From NCBI GenBank assembly GCA_951640165.1, contig OX621237.1:4960001-5024000 (forward strand): a stretch of 64,000 nucleotides of DNA. The letters are read 5' to 3'. The position numbers and the translations under genes are program-made. This DNA is from Pseudoips prasinana. Taxonomy: Eukaryota; Arthropoda; Insecta; Lepidoptera; Nolidae. Positions 10,528 through 21,043 of the stretch are shown piece by piece (positions within the stretch are counted from its first letter, which is position 1; every line of letters starts with the position of its first letter). The notes beneath the pieces were generated by a model that made no database searches, was not told where the DNA came from, and saw only the letters and a program-made list of their open reading frames with translations.

Positions 10528-10790
10528 AATATCCTGGGACATTATTCACACCCGGCCATCTGATCCCAACCAAACTAAGGAGAGCTTGTACTATGGAAAA
10601 CAGATAACTGATATACTACATATACTACTCTTCTTTTGTAAATACATACTTATATAAATAATTACACCCAGACTCAGGACAAACAGACATGTTCATGTAC
10701 ACACATAATTATCTATCCTGGGTGGGAATCGAACCCACGACCTGTGGCATGAAAGGAAAGTATCTATCAACCACGCCAACCGGTCCGTCA
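10528..10790 (-). mobile_element. SINE-b, tRNA-headed
   Basis: Reverse strand: head GGTTGGCGTGGTTGATAGAT, B box GGGTTCGATTCCCACCC, body TGTGTACATGAACATGTCTG and TGTCCTGAGTCTGGGTGT, ending in TTATTATTATT. Full-length-looking copy, near a minus-strand RTE fragment. Confidence 0.85.
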
Positions 10791-10838
10791 AGCAAAACAA
10801 AACAAAAATTAAGTAACTCATGGTAAAATTAAGTAACC

Positions 10839-11056
10839 AACTCACCAACACCGGTGCATAAGTGATCGGCGAGGTTAAGTCTATAGATGGGTGACCGCCA
10901 AAGTGGTTAATTTAGAGTGTCTCCGTACTTCGGAGGGCACTGTCGATACCGGCTGTAGTCGTTAGAAAACAGTCGTCGTCCATGTCAGCGGTGTACTGGG
11001 CGGCTTGAACAACTCTAACACTAGGGTAACCACTGTCCATACGATAAAGTAAGTAC
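10839..11056 (+). mobile_element. 5S-rRNA-headed SINE
   Basis: Head reads GTGATCGGCGAGGTTAAG then ATAGATGGGTGACCGCC, matching the order of the 5S rRNA internal promoter (GTTAAGCAAC, then GGATGGGTGACC), with about ten bases of the 5S centre missing. A non-5S body follows (CGGAGGGCACTG, GTACTGGGCGGCTTG, CACTAGGGTAACCACTG) and ends at CATACGATAAAGTAAGTA. Relatives at 33945, 37601, 52438 and 57345. Confidence 0.8.
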
Positions 11057-11096
11057 ACCCAGATTGAGAATAACTACTTATAAGTCGCATAAACAT

Positions 11097-11120
11097 TATA
11101 TATATATATATATATATAAT
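11097..11120. repeat. TA dinucleotide run
   Basis: About eleven TA units. A similar run lies at 11503-11538. Confidence 0.9.
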
Positions 11121-11123
11121 GTC

Positions 11124-11501
11124 CTCCTAACCGTATTTCGGCCACGGCGTCAACAGTCAACGTCAACAGTCTCAACAGAGATTAGCCATCGGCGCGGGAC
11201 ATATAATAGTGTTCAAATGTGTGCGCAAACACAGGAGCACTTTCTATTCCTCTCTCTCTCATGATCCATGATGATGATGATCATGATCGATGAGATGCCT
11301 AGCGACACGACCTCTCGCGTGCTCTCCGAGGCACGGGGGTATAATACCGCTAACTCCCAGACTTCGGGATCATGCTGAGAAATTTTTCTTTTTACAGAAA
11401 AGTCCCAAAATCACTTTATGCCCGACCCGAGATTTGAACCCAGGATTAAATACTCTCATTATCTGCGGGTGAACACGCTACCGCTAGACCAACGAGGCAG
11501 T

Positions 11502-11503
<2 letters not shown>
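11124..11503 (-). mobile_element. SINE-c, tRNA-headed
   Basis: Reverse strand: head CTGCCTCGTTGGTCTAGCGG, B-box-like GGGTTCAAATCTCGGG, then AGTCCCAAAATCAC-type body and the far end CCGTGGCCGAAATACGG. Relatives at 14153, 25585, 50192 and 62322. Interrupted by ATGATG-type slippage near 11270-11290. Confidence 0.85.

Positions 11504-11538
<35 letters not shown>
11503..11538. repeat. TA dinucleotide microsatellite
   Basis: About seventeen TA units directly upstream of the SINE-c head. Confidence 0.92.
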
Positions 11539-11541
<3 letters not shown>

Positions 11542-11902
11542 GTCAATTATTCCTAATTTAATAATTAAACTTGCAATGCCTGCAATAGGCCACTAAGAAC
11601 CAAATTTGTACCTAATATTATTATTAGATAAGATCTGTACTACACATTGTCGCAAATAAACTTTTGACTTTGACATAAATAGTTATTATTTACGGGAATT
11701 GTGAAGTCATAACATGCGGTTTAAATCTGCTGCTCATCAAAATAAATAATTATCATACAAAATAGAAGTTTGAGTGGTAATAATGTGGTATTTGTGGGTC
11801 AGTCGGATATTGCACAATAGCCATATGGATGGACTAAATATCGAGTCAAAAGAGTTTTCGCACACATGGTGGTTTAGTTTTGAATAAAGTTATTAAATGG
11901 CT
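11539..11902. other. unassigned stretch
   Basis: Contains an AATAAA-type 3' end (GTCGCAAATAAACTTTTGACTTTGAC, given in two parts: GTCGCAAATAAAC, TTTTGACTTTGAC) at about 11650-11675 that may be an old retrotransposon terminus. No coding region. Confidence 0.4.
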
Positions 11903-12045
11903 GTGTGGTGACGGCGAAGAGTATCGTCACCCCATCTCATCCTGTGGGGGGCGTTTAAATAAATCGTCCCGAGGGAATACTTAGAAGGGGCAGCAGAGAT
12001 TTTCTATGAACGATGACCATCAAACTATGATGAACTGGCTGTGAG
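11903..12045 (+). mobile_element. RTS-1 short repeat, partial
   Basis: Shares GTGGTGACGGCG, CACCCCATCTCATCC, CCCGAGGGAATA and GGGCAGCAG with the family at 14637 and 22245, but lacks the RTE-like end. Confidence 0.75.
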
Positions 12046-12894
12046 TGCGCATTGAGTCCGTCAATATATGTAGTACTCTATACCACGTCACACTAGCACC
12101 CATTTCACCACTGTGTACGTCGTATTTCAAATTATAGGCCTTTCCTAGCTTGTACTGATAATGTTGCATGCTTCCAAATGAAATCCTATGTAAACTAAAC
12201 GTAATTATATTGTCTTAGATATAAACTAAGTTAAGGATTATCTGTGCTTGTTGGGAATAAATCTTTTATTTCTATCACTTAAATATCAGTAGAAGGCACT
12301 GGCTATGAGCGTCTCATATCCAACGTTACTTCATATATTAAACAAAATTTCCAGTTCAGCAAGCATAAAACGCTTTAAAATTCGTAGCTCTATTGAAAAT
12401 TCTACCTCACTATGATCTTGACCGATCAACCGAAAAATATTGGCCTGCTGTAACCCTACAATTATTCACATAGGTACGCATGCACACAAAGCCACTAGTA
12501 ATATCATTTTTAATTATAAAATGAAATTGAAATTTAACTCTATAGTTATTACTTTAGGGTTTGTAATGGATTGTGGTGGTGGTTTACCAAAAATTGGTCT
12601 CGGTAAATGGACAATACACCGAAGCTGCGAATTGTTCGAATATTAAAAATCATTGGAGCATTATCGAATTGCTCTTTGGTATTAATTCGATGTCGGTTCG
12701 GTATGTGAGTGGTTTAAGTCACGAGTGGAGCGGATTTTTTCTTAAGATAAATGAGCAATTAATTATATAATAGCGGCAAAAGGATGTTTATGTTAAACGC
12801 GTGTGATTTTATAGAGTTGGAAGGGTATGTATTGTTTTAACTTACCCTAATGCTTAAATGACATCTTAGCCCATTGACACATACTGTAATAATA
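12046..12894. other. unassigned AT-rich stretch
   Basis: Short open frames at 12440-12770 lack any recognisable domain and are probably chance. Confidence 0.4.
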
Positions 12895-13150
12895 AATAAA
12901 TAATAATAAAATATCTTGACACACCTGACATATTGCCACCTGATCTTAAACTAGGCAGACCTATATATAGACGACTGATAAACACACTTTTACATTCCCG
13001 AATATATACGTGTTATAGACAGTATCCACCCAGAAATAGATCATACATTATTTGAGGAGCACAACCAATTGATTTCATTAATCAAAAAAATGTCCTGGGT
13101 GGGAATCGAACCCACGACCTCTAGCTTCCCTTCTTATTTGTTTCGTTCTG
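12895..13150 (-). mobile_element. SINE-b, diverged
   Basis: Reverse strand with the B box GTGGGTTCGATTCCCACCC (13095-13115) and an ATAATAATA tail at the left. The body is diverged; it is closest to the copy at 43265-43510 (GATAT...TATTGCCACCTGAT block). Confidence 0.65.
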
Positions 13151-13617
13151 GATAGAGGTCACCTTTGTGTTAGAGTTCTTTAAGTCATCAAGTAAGTGAC
13201 TGTTGTTTAACAACAACGAATCGACAGCTTAATATTCCCTCCAAAGCACGGAGCCTATATAGTAGTTAATCTTAGCGTTGTAAAACGTAAATATAAGTTT
13301 AAAGCTAGCTAATATGTATATATATATATATAGCAAGAAATAAAACTAAACAAAAAAAACAAAAAACGATTGGTCTTGACCGGATGGGAGATGTTTGTAA
13401 TGTAAACATTATTGTACCTAACTTTGTATTTATCTGTAAGTGAATTATTGTAAATTCTTTTACAGAAAATAAATGTATTTAAACGTAAATAAAAAATCTG
13501 TTCATGTGGAATCAAACCTACCTCATCTACTAATTAAGGGATATAGTAAGAAATTCGTGACCTTCCATATATTGCTTATAATTAACTGTGTAACTTATGT
13601 GATCATTTTATTTCAAA
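13151..13617. other. unassigned stretch with TA run
   Basis: A short TA run lies at 13315-13332. The minus-strand frame around it is low-complexity and not credible as a gene. Confidence 0.4.
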
Positions 13618-13809
13618 CTAGCTGTGCCCCGCGGTTATACCCACATTAAACTTTATAAATTAAAGCCTTAGTGTTTATCCAGGGTGTCAGCTAACTCCAT
13701 ACCAAATTTTATTAAAATCGCTGCAGCCGTTTGGACGTGAAGAAGTAATAAACATACACACTCACACAGTCACACACTCACAATCTTTCGCATTTATAAT
13801 ATTAGTAGA
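13618..13809 (-). mobile_element. non-autonomous Helitron-like element (short subfamily)
   Basis: On the reverse strand it starts TCTACTAATATTATAAATGCG and ends at GCGGGGCACAGCTAG. Interior blocks: CTTCACGTCCAAACGG, AATTTGGTATGGAGTTAGC. Non-coding. Same subfamily as 32562, 42365, 42542 and 43109. Confidence 0.75.
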
Positions 13810-14068
13810 ATAGTTTCCCGCTAGCACTACAACCCCACCTCATCATGGCTGTGAAGTTTCGCATAGAGTGGCCCCGTTCTTAACGATAATGGTTTTTAAA
13901 AGGGCACCCGTTTGTTTTGCCAAACTTTTGCCTCGTTTCTTTGTACTCTATGAACAGATTGCACAGACATCTGTATACTGATTGTATTTCGATTCGTATT
14001 GGAACTTTGAATTTCGAAGGAGGAATATTTTAGGGTTCTCTCATAAAAGAACATAACGAAACCCTATC

Positions 14069-14106
14069 GTAGTCACTCTCCTTTATATCTAAAGGAGAGT
14101 GGCTAC
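14069..14106. repeat. hairpin, 17-bp arms with one mismatch
   Basis: GTAGTCACTCTCCTTTA and TAAAGGAGAGTGGCTAC around loop TATC. Confidence 0.88.
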
Positions 14107-14152
14107 AATATTGTTCAAACCTTTTGTATATATAATAATAATAAAGTCATCA

Positions 14153-14505
14153 TAGCCGAATTTCAGCCACGACGGCCAGTCTTAATGGAGACTAGCCATC
14201 TGCGCGGAACATATTATAGTCCGCAACTGTGTGCGCAAACACAGGGGCACTTTCTATTGCACCACTCTCATGATCTGATGGGACGACTAGCAATAAGACC
14301 GGAAAGAGTTCAGGTACAGGTCCGACAGCTTTACGTAATCTTCGAGGCGTGGGGGTATAATGCCGCCAACTCTAAGAATTCGGGCTTATCAGACATTTTT
14401 CTTTTTACGCAAAGTCCCAGAATCACTTTTAGCCCGCCCCGGTATTTGAACCCAGGACCTCGTTATCTGCGGTTGAACACGCTACCGCTAGACCAACGAG
14501 GCAGT
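14153..14505 (-). mobile_element. SINE-c, tRNA-headed, near full length
   Basis: Reverse strand: head CTGCCTCGTTGGTCTAGCGG, CTGGGTTCAAATACCGG B box, GTTGGCGGCATTATACCCC, GTGCCCCTGTGTTTGCGCAC and the far end GGCTGAAATTCGG. The frame over it is a shadow. Confidence 0.88.
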
Positions 14506-14636
14506 TTGTATAGATGCCACGGGATTCACACGGCTAGTAAGCGTAATGTAGAAAGATTTATTGTTATCAAATCACTGGGCTGTATTTTATTTTCAAATAC
14601 TTCGATATATCTATGAAAATTACAATAATGTAAACG

Positions 14637-14868
14637 AATGGTGACGGCGGCAAATATCAGAATATCATCACCCCATCTCATCCCATGGGGGGCATAGAAG
14701 TCGACCCGAGGTAATATCTACCAGAGGACGGGCAGCAGCTTCCTTCTGAGTACTATGACCATCTTACTGCGATCGCCAACCCGTCTGTGAAACGTGGCGA
14801 TTATGGCATATCCCCCCAAGATGATTCTTGGCTGAGGCTTGTGCAGTAGTGGACTTATTTCACCTGTA
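14637..14868 (+). mobile_element. RTS-1 short RTE-tailed repeat
   Basis: Non-coding unit with GGTGACGGCGGCAAATATCAG, CACCCCATCTCATCCCATGG, GACGGGCAGCAGCTTCC, CAACCCGTCTG and AAGCGTGGCGATTATGG. It ends with CAGTAGTGGACTTATTTCACC, a worn version of the RTE 3' end. Confidence 0.82.
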
Positions 14869-15129
14869 ATTATGAAAGCGTTGCCTATAAAAGGGTGTTA
14901 AAAATTTATTTAATATACTGATTTATCTTTTAATCTAACTACCTGAGCAAAGCCAGTGTAGATTTTTTTCCAGACCCAGAACTTTTAAAATTATTTTTTG
15001 TGTTCAGTTTTACCATGTAAACTTTGTTGTCATATTTTTCCCTCTAATGTTTACCCATACTGGATAATCTTAAACACCTTTTAATATATTGTGGACACGG
15101 GTCTCAATTCCGATAACGATTTGAGGCTT
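14869..15129. other. unassigned stretch
   Basis: AT-rich, no feature recognised. Confidence 0.4.
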
Positions 15130-15625
15130 TAAGATAATGAATGAATGAAATATTTATTTGCTAAAATATAGTTACAGGGTTGTTAGGTACATTATAAACT
15201 TATCCAACTATATTTGACATAGATTTGTCGTGCAAAATTTTAAAAAATATCAACTATAATATAAATAATTCCCTAGATATTATTATTATATAAATAATTT
15301 AAAACAAATAAAATGTCAAACACGAAAAGACGATACAAAATAATAAAGTAAAAACATTATAAGAGTATTAGACAAAAACATTACATTAAAAATATTACAT
15401 TAAAAATTAACAGATCACAAGCATGTCAAATTTTAAAACTTATATTTAAGAAATTCATCCGTCGAATAAAAACATCTGTCACTCAACCAATTGTACAGGG
15501 TACTATTAAATTCCATGTTGTTTAGCTTTCTTACGCTTTCCGGAAGTTTATTATAGATAATAACATTAATCAAAACACCGCTGTAGCAAAAATTGCTTCT
15601 TACAATTACATCTATGAGTCAAACT
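15130..15625 (-). pseudogene. LINE ORF C-terminus and 3' UTR
   Basis: Reverse-strand translation from about 15560 to a stop at 15433 reads YNKLPESVRKLNNMEFNS, LYNWLSDRCFYSTDEFLKY and KF. This is the C-terminal tail style of insect Jockey/CR1-group ORF2 proteins. The 3' UTR runs to about 15135 and ends in the TTCATTCATT terminus (AAATATTTCATTCATTC on the minus strand). Only the last ~45 codons are clear; upstream the frame is lost. Confidence 0.72.
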
Positions 15626-16029
15626 ATCAGACTATGTTTAAAGACATTCGAATATTTAAACTACATTTTAAGTTAGTATTTACCTTTACTTGAACTTCGA
15701 TCGTCCTATACAAACTCTATTCCTTTTTCTGTCAAGCTATTTTCATACGTACGGAATCCATACATATACAGCGATGCCGATTGGCACTTGGCAAAGTTTT
15801 TGTTATTGAATCTGGCGAATTTCATCGGGCTAAAACAATCTTTTTGTTCTTAGAAAATTCAGCTATGATGGTTTTATTGGCTTGTAACGATAATTTATTG
15901 CGACGTCTGTTGCGTTCAGAAGGCAAATAAGCGATTAGTAAACATATTTTATGTAGTTAAGTGTAACCATTCACATAGTATCTAGTACTTTATATTTGTT
16001 GCCGACCGTACAACTGATTTTCATATATA
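15626..16029. other. unassigned stretch left of the LTR
   Basis: No coding signal I can read. It ends in TTTTCATATATA beside the left LTR; a similar CATATA lies beyond the right LTR. Confidence 0.4.
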
Positions 16030-16581
16030 TGTAGGATCCGGGGGGCCAAAAGCGGTATGTCAGGGTTTGGAGTTCCCATGTTGCTGGGATTAAGTAGCCA
16101 CAATTAACAAACAAGGTCAATTAATTTACACACTAATTACAATATTACAATAATTACAATAAAAATAAAGAAAGTATAATGGAGGCGAACAGAATCTTAA
16201 TTCTACCTTCGTATAGTGGCAATACAACCACCCGAATAGCGTATTGTCCAGGCAATATTGCTATAGCATCGGGTATCGCGTCAGCAATTCCGCGTATGCA
16301 ATATACAGTGCTAGACTGTACCAAGTAGACCAACAGTTATGTTGGGAGCAGAGCTCTTTATCGAGTCTAATCCGAAGATAGACTGACTGTACAAGCCAGT
16401 GCGAGCTCTTATATGGGGGTAGGCCACGCCTCCTACACCCTCCAAACAGCTCTGTTCAATGGCGTACGGAAATACGTCACGCGTTTACTCGATACAATTT
16501 ACAAAAAGGATCTAAATCCAAATAGTGTAATTATTAAAATTCATCAAATAATCTAACAGGAATTATCGTGAAGTTATAACA
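16030..16581 (-). repeat. 3' LTR of the Gypsy-like element (left copy)
   Basis: Begins TGTAGGATCCGGGGGGCC on the plus strand and ends TTATAACA, giving TG...CA termini on either strand. Highly similar to 19172-19755 over its length, differing mainly by the 24-bp inverted insertion in the right copy. Confidence 0.88.
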
Positions 16582-16920
16582 GTTGTTTTTTTAACAACTA
16601 TAATCTAATTACAATATCAAAATATACTCTCAACAATGTTTTGTACAGTACCAACTAAATGTCTAACTTGGTTGGCGAATTTAATTTTTAACTATCTCGG
16701 ACACGGCCAGAACTGACGATTCACACGTCCTTGTGTGGTAACAAAACACAATCGGGTAAATACCGATCGGCCTTCCTGACCAACAATAAAGAACAGAAAC
16801 TTGAAAGAAAAATCCTGAATCCATCATAAAAAGTAGTTATAATAATTAAAGCTGTCACAGACAAACATAACTCAGTCGAAATCACACTATGGGATTCGAC
16901 CAATTGGAGTTGAATAGACA
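16582..16920. other. internal region of the LTR element next to the 3' LTR
   Basis: Non-coding. A minus-strand A-rich tract (rc of GTTGTTTTTTTAACAAC) next to the LTR may be the remains of the polypurine tract. Confidence 0.45.
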
Positions 16921-17535
16921 TCCCGCATAGGAGTCAAGATAGACATCCCGCATAGGAGTCAAGATCAACATCTAAAACTTGGAGTCAAGATAGACATCCT
17001 TAGGCGTCAAGTCAAGATAGACAACCCACATTGGCGTCAAGTCAAGATAGACAACCCACATTGGCCTCAAGATAGACAACCCACATTGGCGTCAAGATAG
17101 ACAACCCACATTGGCGTCAAGTCAAGATAGACAACCACATTGGCGTCAAGTCAAGATAGACAACCCACATTGGCGTCAAGATAGACAACCCACATTGGCG
17201 TCAAGATAGACAACCCACATTGGCGTCAAGTCAAGATAGACAACCACATTGGCGTCAAGTCAAGATAGACAACCACATTGGCGTCAAGTCAAGATAGACA
17301 ACCCACATTGGCGTCAAGATAGACAACCCACATTGGCGTCAAGTCAAGATAGACAACCACATTGGCGTCAAGTCAAGATAGACAACCCACATTGGCGTCA
17401 AGTCAAGATAGACAACCACATTGGCGTCAAGTCAAGATAGACAACCACATTGGCGTCAAGTCAAGATAGACAAGCCACTTTGGCGTCAAGTCAAGATAGA
17501 CAACCACATTGGCGTCAAGTCAAGATAGACAACCT
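16917..17535. repeat. minisatellite, 25/29/30-bp units
   Basis: About 18 well-kept units (16997-17535) of TCAAGATAGACAACCCACATTGGCG, some with an extra TCAAG or one base less, plus three or four degenerate units at the left (GACATCCCGCATAGGAGTCA). It lies between integrase and the 3' LTR. Repeated peptides in its frames (SSQDRQPHW) are a by-product. Confidence 0.95.
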
Positions 17536-17676
17536 TAAACATTTTGTAAATTGTAGCTATGATATGTCAGTAACAGAACAATCATTATCATCACCGTCAA
17601 AATTGACGTCCTCAATAACACTAACTGGAAATTCAGGCATTTTTCTTACACATTTAAAGATTTCAACAAATATCGG

Positions 17677-18405
17677 TCACCATCTAATAATTTTATAAGG
17701 ACCTTTAAATTTTGGGTCTAATCTATCACCAAGTTTAAATTTGTTTAAAATAGCTTTAGACTTATCAAATCTTTCTTTACCATATTGAGCACTCTTGTTT
17801 ATACCTAGAGCTGCTTGTTCTCTAACATAAGATAAATTAACTTCAATTTCTCCATCATCAATACTCATAAAATTAAGAGGTCTAGCAACCCGTCCTATCA
17901 ATAATACCAAAGGACTAGCCTTAGTAACACGATTGACTGTGCAATTAAGGGCTAATAGGACATCCCCAACCGCGTCTTTCCATGATCGCTCACTGGTTTC
18001 GACAGCGGTAAGCATACCTTTCAACGTCCTCATTACACGTTCAACCTGACCATTGGCTCTAAATTGACATCCACATTGACATGATCCAGTTGCTATTAAA
18101 TGTAAAGTAGTAGGTATTATGGGAATCACAAAATTCTTTAAAGTGTTTGCTGGCAAAACAACAACCCTGATCGGCTACAATTCTAATAGGCGCTTCAAAT
18201 AAGGATACACTAGACTTGAGAGCTTTAATACAATTAGAAGTGTCGATCTGGGTAGTGTGATATAATAAGACATACTTTGTAAAAGAATCAATAAGAACTA
18301 TGATGTATTCTTTGAGATCACTTTTTCCACTAAGTTTTCCAGTAACGTCAATGTGTACAGTATGCCAAGGAATACTAACTTTAAGTATTGGATGTAATTC
18401 GAAAA
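17677..18405 (-). pseudogene. retroviral-type integrase, frameshifted
   Basis: Minus-strand translation from about 18405 gives SIPWHTVHIDVTGKLSGKSD, then DSFTKYVLLY, FEAPIRIVADQG and SKHFKEFC. After a frameshift near 18090 the frame at 17677-18156 continues with FRANGQVERVMRTLKGML, a W..A..ALN region and a C-terminal LGDRLDPKFKGPYKI segment (chromodomain-like/GPF-Y position). The DDE triad is visible as D in HID, D in ADQG and E in NGQVER. It joins element DNA to host DNA. The frameshift between the second Asp and the Glu would inactivate this copy. Confidence 0.85.
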
Positions 18406-18649
18406 TAGAAATAACTATGTAGGTGCCTACTAAGTTAGATGTTCCCTTTTTTTTATCACAGGCTTAAATTGCAAATATCTCGAAAACCGCTAGTCTAATC
18501 GAAAAAGTAACGAAAGTTTTGCTCCCCTTGCACACACACCGACGTGAGCCTGTATCTCATACTGACCTTAAAAACTACCCTCGAAAGCAAATATCATACA
18601 CCCGCATATCTTTAGAACACTCAACTCCTGTTGAAGTTTATGCCTATCA
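18406..18649. other. gap in the LTR element where protease/RT would lie
   Basis: About 240 bases with no gag or pol reading. Contains CAAATATCTCGAAAACCGC, which looks like a separate repeat. This marks the internal deletion. Confidence 0.5.
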
Positions 18650-19165
18650 CACATTTGAGTAGTAAATGCCAGACGGTGAGCACGGGAATCGAACTTTGAA
18701 ACATGTGCCATCACAGTAGAAACAGCTATTTGCTCAATACTCAAGCTATTCCATTTGGAAGTAAGTGTGGTAACTAAACGACCAGCATAAGCAGCTATAG
18801 ACTCACCATCTTTTGGTTGGCCTTTTTGGAGGTTAAATAAGAGTAGCGGCTATAGTTTCGGTTACATCAAAACGATAAATAAAGAGACTCTTAAAGTCTA
18901 ACCAGGTCATACCTGCATATGATATTTGGGAAAGCCATGTGGCAGCACTGCCTTTCTCGGTCAGACAAACATCTACGGTATTACTCCAAACCAAAGCATT
19001 AGAATCGGGCAAATCAGGATTAAAATCGGGCAAGCGTATCACAGGCGCAGGGGTGGAAGGCGTCCTAATAGCGTCGATTAATTGGGCCATTTTACGGCTT
19101 TGAAGCTCTAACATTGTACGCCATGGATCCTCAGCCTGTGACACCTGCGCTTGTCCTAATCCCAC
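18650..19165 (-). pseudogene. gag-like capsid region
   Basis: A 110-codon frame (18833-19165) begins at a GTG beside the LTR and contains MLELQSRKMAQLIDAI, VIRLPDFNPDLPD and a DFKSLFIYRF segment. After a frameshift it continues as NLQKGQPKDGESIAAYAGRL and KWNSLSIEQIA. The pattern (W..... F...F followed by Q...ESV..Y..R) is that of retrotransposon gag. It would form the particle shell. No leader or clear primer-binding site is left between LTR and gag, so the 5' side may be trimmed. Confidence 0.72.
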
Positions 19166-19171
19166 TTCTGA

Positions 19172-19755
19172 TGTAGGATCCGGGGGGCCAAAAGCGGTAT
19201 GTCAGGGTTTGGAGTTCCCATGTTGCTGGGATTAAGTAGCCACAATTAACAAACAAGGTTAATTAATTTACACACTAATTACAATATTACAATAATTGCA
19301 ATAAAAATAAAGAAAGTATAATGGAGGCGAACAGAATCTTAATTCTACCTTCGTATAGTGGCAATACAACCACCCGAACAGCGTATTGTCTAGGCAATAT
19401 TGCTATAGCATCGGGTATCGCATCAGCAATTCCGCGTATGCAATATACAGTGCTAGACTGTACCAAGTAGGTTGGTCTACTTGGTACAGTCTAGCATGTA
19501 TATAATATAGTTATGTTGGGAGAAGAGCTCTTTATCGAGTCTAATCCGAAGATAGACTGACTGTACAAGCCAGTGCGAGCTCTTATATGGGGGTAGGCCA
19601 CGCCTCCTACTCCCTCCAAACAGCTCTGTTCAATGGCGTACGGAAATACGTCACGCGTTTACTCGATACAATTTACAAAAAGGATCTAAATCCAAATAGT
19701 GTAATTATTAAAATTCATCAAATAATCTAACAGGAATTATCGTGAAGTTATAACA
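19172..19755 (-). repeat. 5' LTR of the Gypsy-like element (right copy)
   Basis: Same termini as the left LTR. Carries a 24-base inverted duplication of CTAGACTGTACCAAGTAGAC at 19488 region followed by CATGTATATAATAT, absent from the left LTR. Confidence 0.88.
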
Positions 19756-19768
19756 GTTGTTCTTCATA

Positions 19769-21043
19769 TACTATGTTCCTACCTAAATAGTCGACAGCAA
19801 TGCGTGGACGTAGGTGGCGAAAGATCTCCGAATGTGTTTGTGAAAATGGGTGTGCCACAAGGTTCTATACTGGGCCCTTTCTTATTCCTTGTCTATATAA
19901 ATGACATGCCATACTATTTGGAAAATATATGCGACGTTGTTTTATTCGCAGACGATACGTCTTTAATATTTAAAGTGGACAGAAATAAAGATAACTTCGA
20001 CGACATAAATAATGCGCTTACTTTAGCTACAAAATGGTTCACAGTAAATAAAATTCTAACAAAACAAAATGTGTTAAATTTACCACGCCAAATGTTAGAA
20101 ATCTGGGTCCAAATATTATCATCAACAGTGAAATCTTACACAATGTAGAATCTACTGTATTTCTCGGTATTACCTTGGACAAGAAGTTACAGTAGGGTGC
20201 TCATATTGCTTGTCTGGCTAGTAAATTAAGCTCCGCAGCCTATGCCGTGAGGAAAGTTAGGCAACTCACGGATGTTGAGACCTCTAGATTAGTGTATTTT
20301 AGCTATTTTCATAGTTTTATGTCATACGGTATACTTTTGTGGGGGAAAGCTGCTGATGTACAAACCATATTCATCCTCCAGAAGAGAGCAGTTCGAGCTA
20401 TATATAAACTTGGCACTCGGACCTCTCTTAGGGAAATTTTCAAGGACATAGACATCATAACTGTCGCATCACAATACATCTATGCCAATATATTGCAAGT
20501 TCGAAAAAGCTTGCACTTGTTCGAAAAGAGAAGTGATGTGCACCAAAAGAACACACGCAATAAACACAAACTGTGTTCAAATTCTCACCGTCTACACAGG
20601 CTGCACGGATCCTTTGTGGGGCTAGGTGTACGCTTTTATAATAAAATACCCATCGACCTGCTTAACTTGCCGTATGATGAATTTAAACTGACTATCAAGC
20701 ATATTTTAACAAAAAAGGCTTACTACTCGGCTTAATGATTATTTGAATGATAACGACGCTTGGTGTTTACCAAACCGAATATAAGAAAATTATAATATTG
20801 ACATTTTGTGACATTTAATATTAATATTTATTATAGTAAATTACTTGGACTTTTTTAATGGATGCTTTTAAATTTTATTGCATTTGTGATATTCTGTATA
20901 TATAATAATATTATGTTATCTACCTACCTATCTTCTATTTTAAGTTTTAATTTATTTGCTGTATTGTGTATAATTTTAATTATTGACGTGCATAAGTGTA
21001 CCATGTGTCCTAAGTGCAATAAATATTTCTGATTTCTGATTTG
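19769..21043 (+). pseudogene. Jockey/CR1-group LINE, 5'-truncated with frameshift and stop
   Basis: Coding starts at the LTR edge in the middle of RT (ILCSYLNSRQQCVDVGG), then GVPQGSILGPFLFLVYIND and the catalytic LFADDTSLIF at about 19945. A frameshift near 20080-20150 and a TAG at about 20191 precede FLGITLDKKLQ and the frame at 20247-20735 (FHSFMSYGILLWGKA, VRAIYKL, HKLCSNSHRL, LGVRFYNKIP) with a natural stop at 20733. The 3' UTR ends in repeated TTTCTGATTTCTG at about 21043. The sharp start at the LTR suggests either that the LTR element inserted into it and the other half was lost, or a chance junction. Confidence 0.85.

Larger units (their letters stand above)
16030..19765 (-). mobile_element. 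Ty3/Gypsy-like LTR retrotransposon, internally deleted
   Basis: Two direct repeats of about 552 and 584 bases (16030-16581, 19172-19755) enclose minus-strand gag (about 18650-19165) and integrase (about 17677-18405). Protease, reverse transcriptase and RNase H are missing, so it could only move with help from another copy. The flanks CATATA at 16022-16029 and 19765-19770 may be a 5-6 bp target duplication, but the exact LTR edges are uncertain because GTTGTT follows both copies. Gypsy is favoured over Copia because integrase is the last pol domain before the 3' LTR. No envelope gene is seen. Confidence 0.85.

Noticed and set aside
16997..17535. Regular repeats that could look like a CRISPR array
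   Set aside because: Units are contiguous with no unique spacers, of three interleaved lengths, and sit inside an LTR retrotransposon of an animal genome: a minisatellite.
17249..17698. Repetitive proteins (SSQDRQPHW repeats) from open frames over the minisatellite
   Set aside because: Open only because the repeat lacks stops in those registers; unit lengths of 25, 29 and 30 shift the frame.
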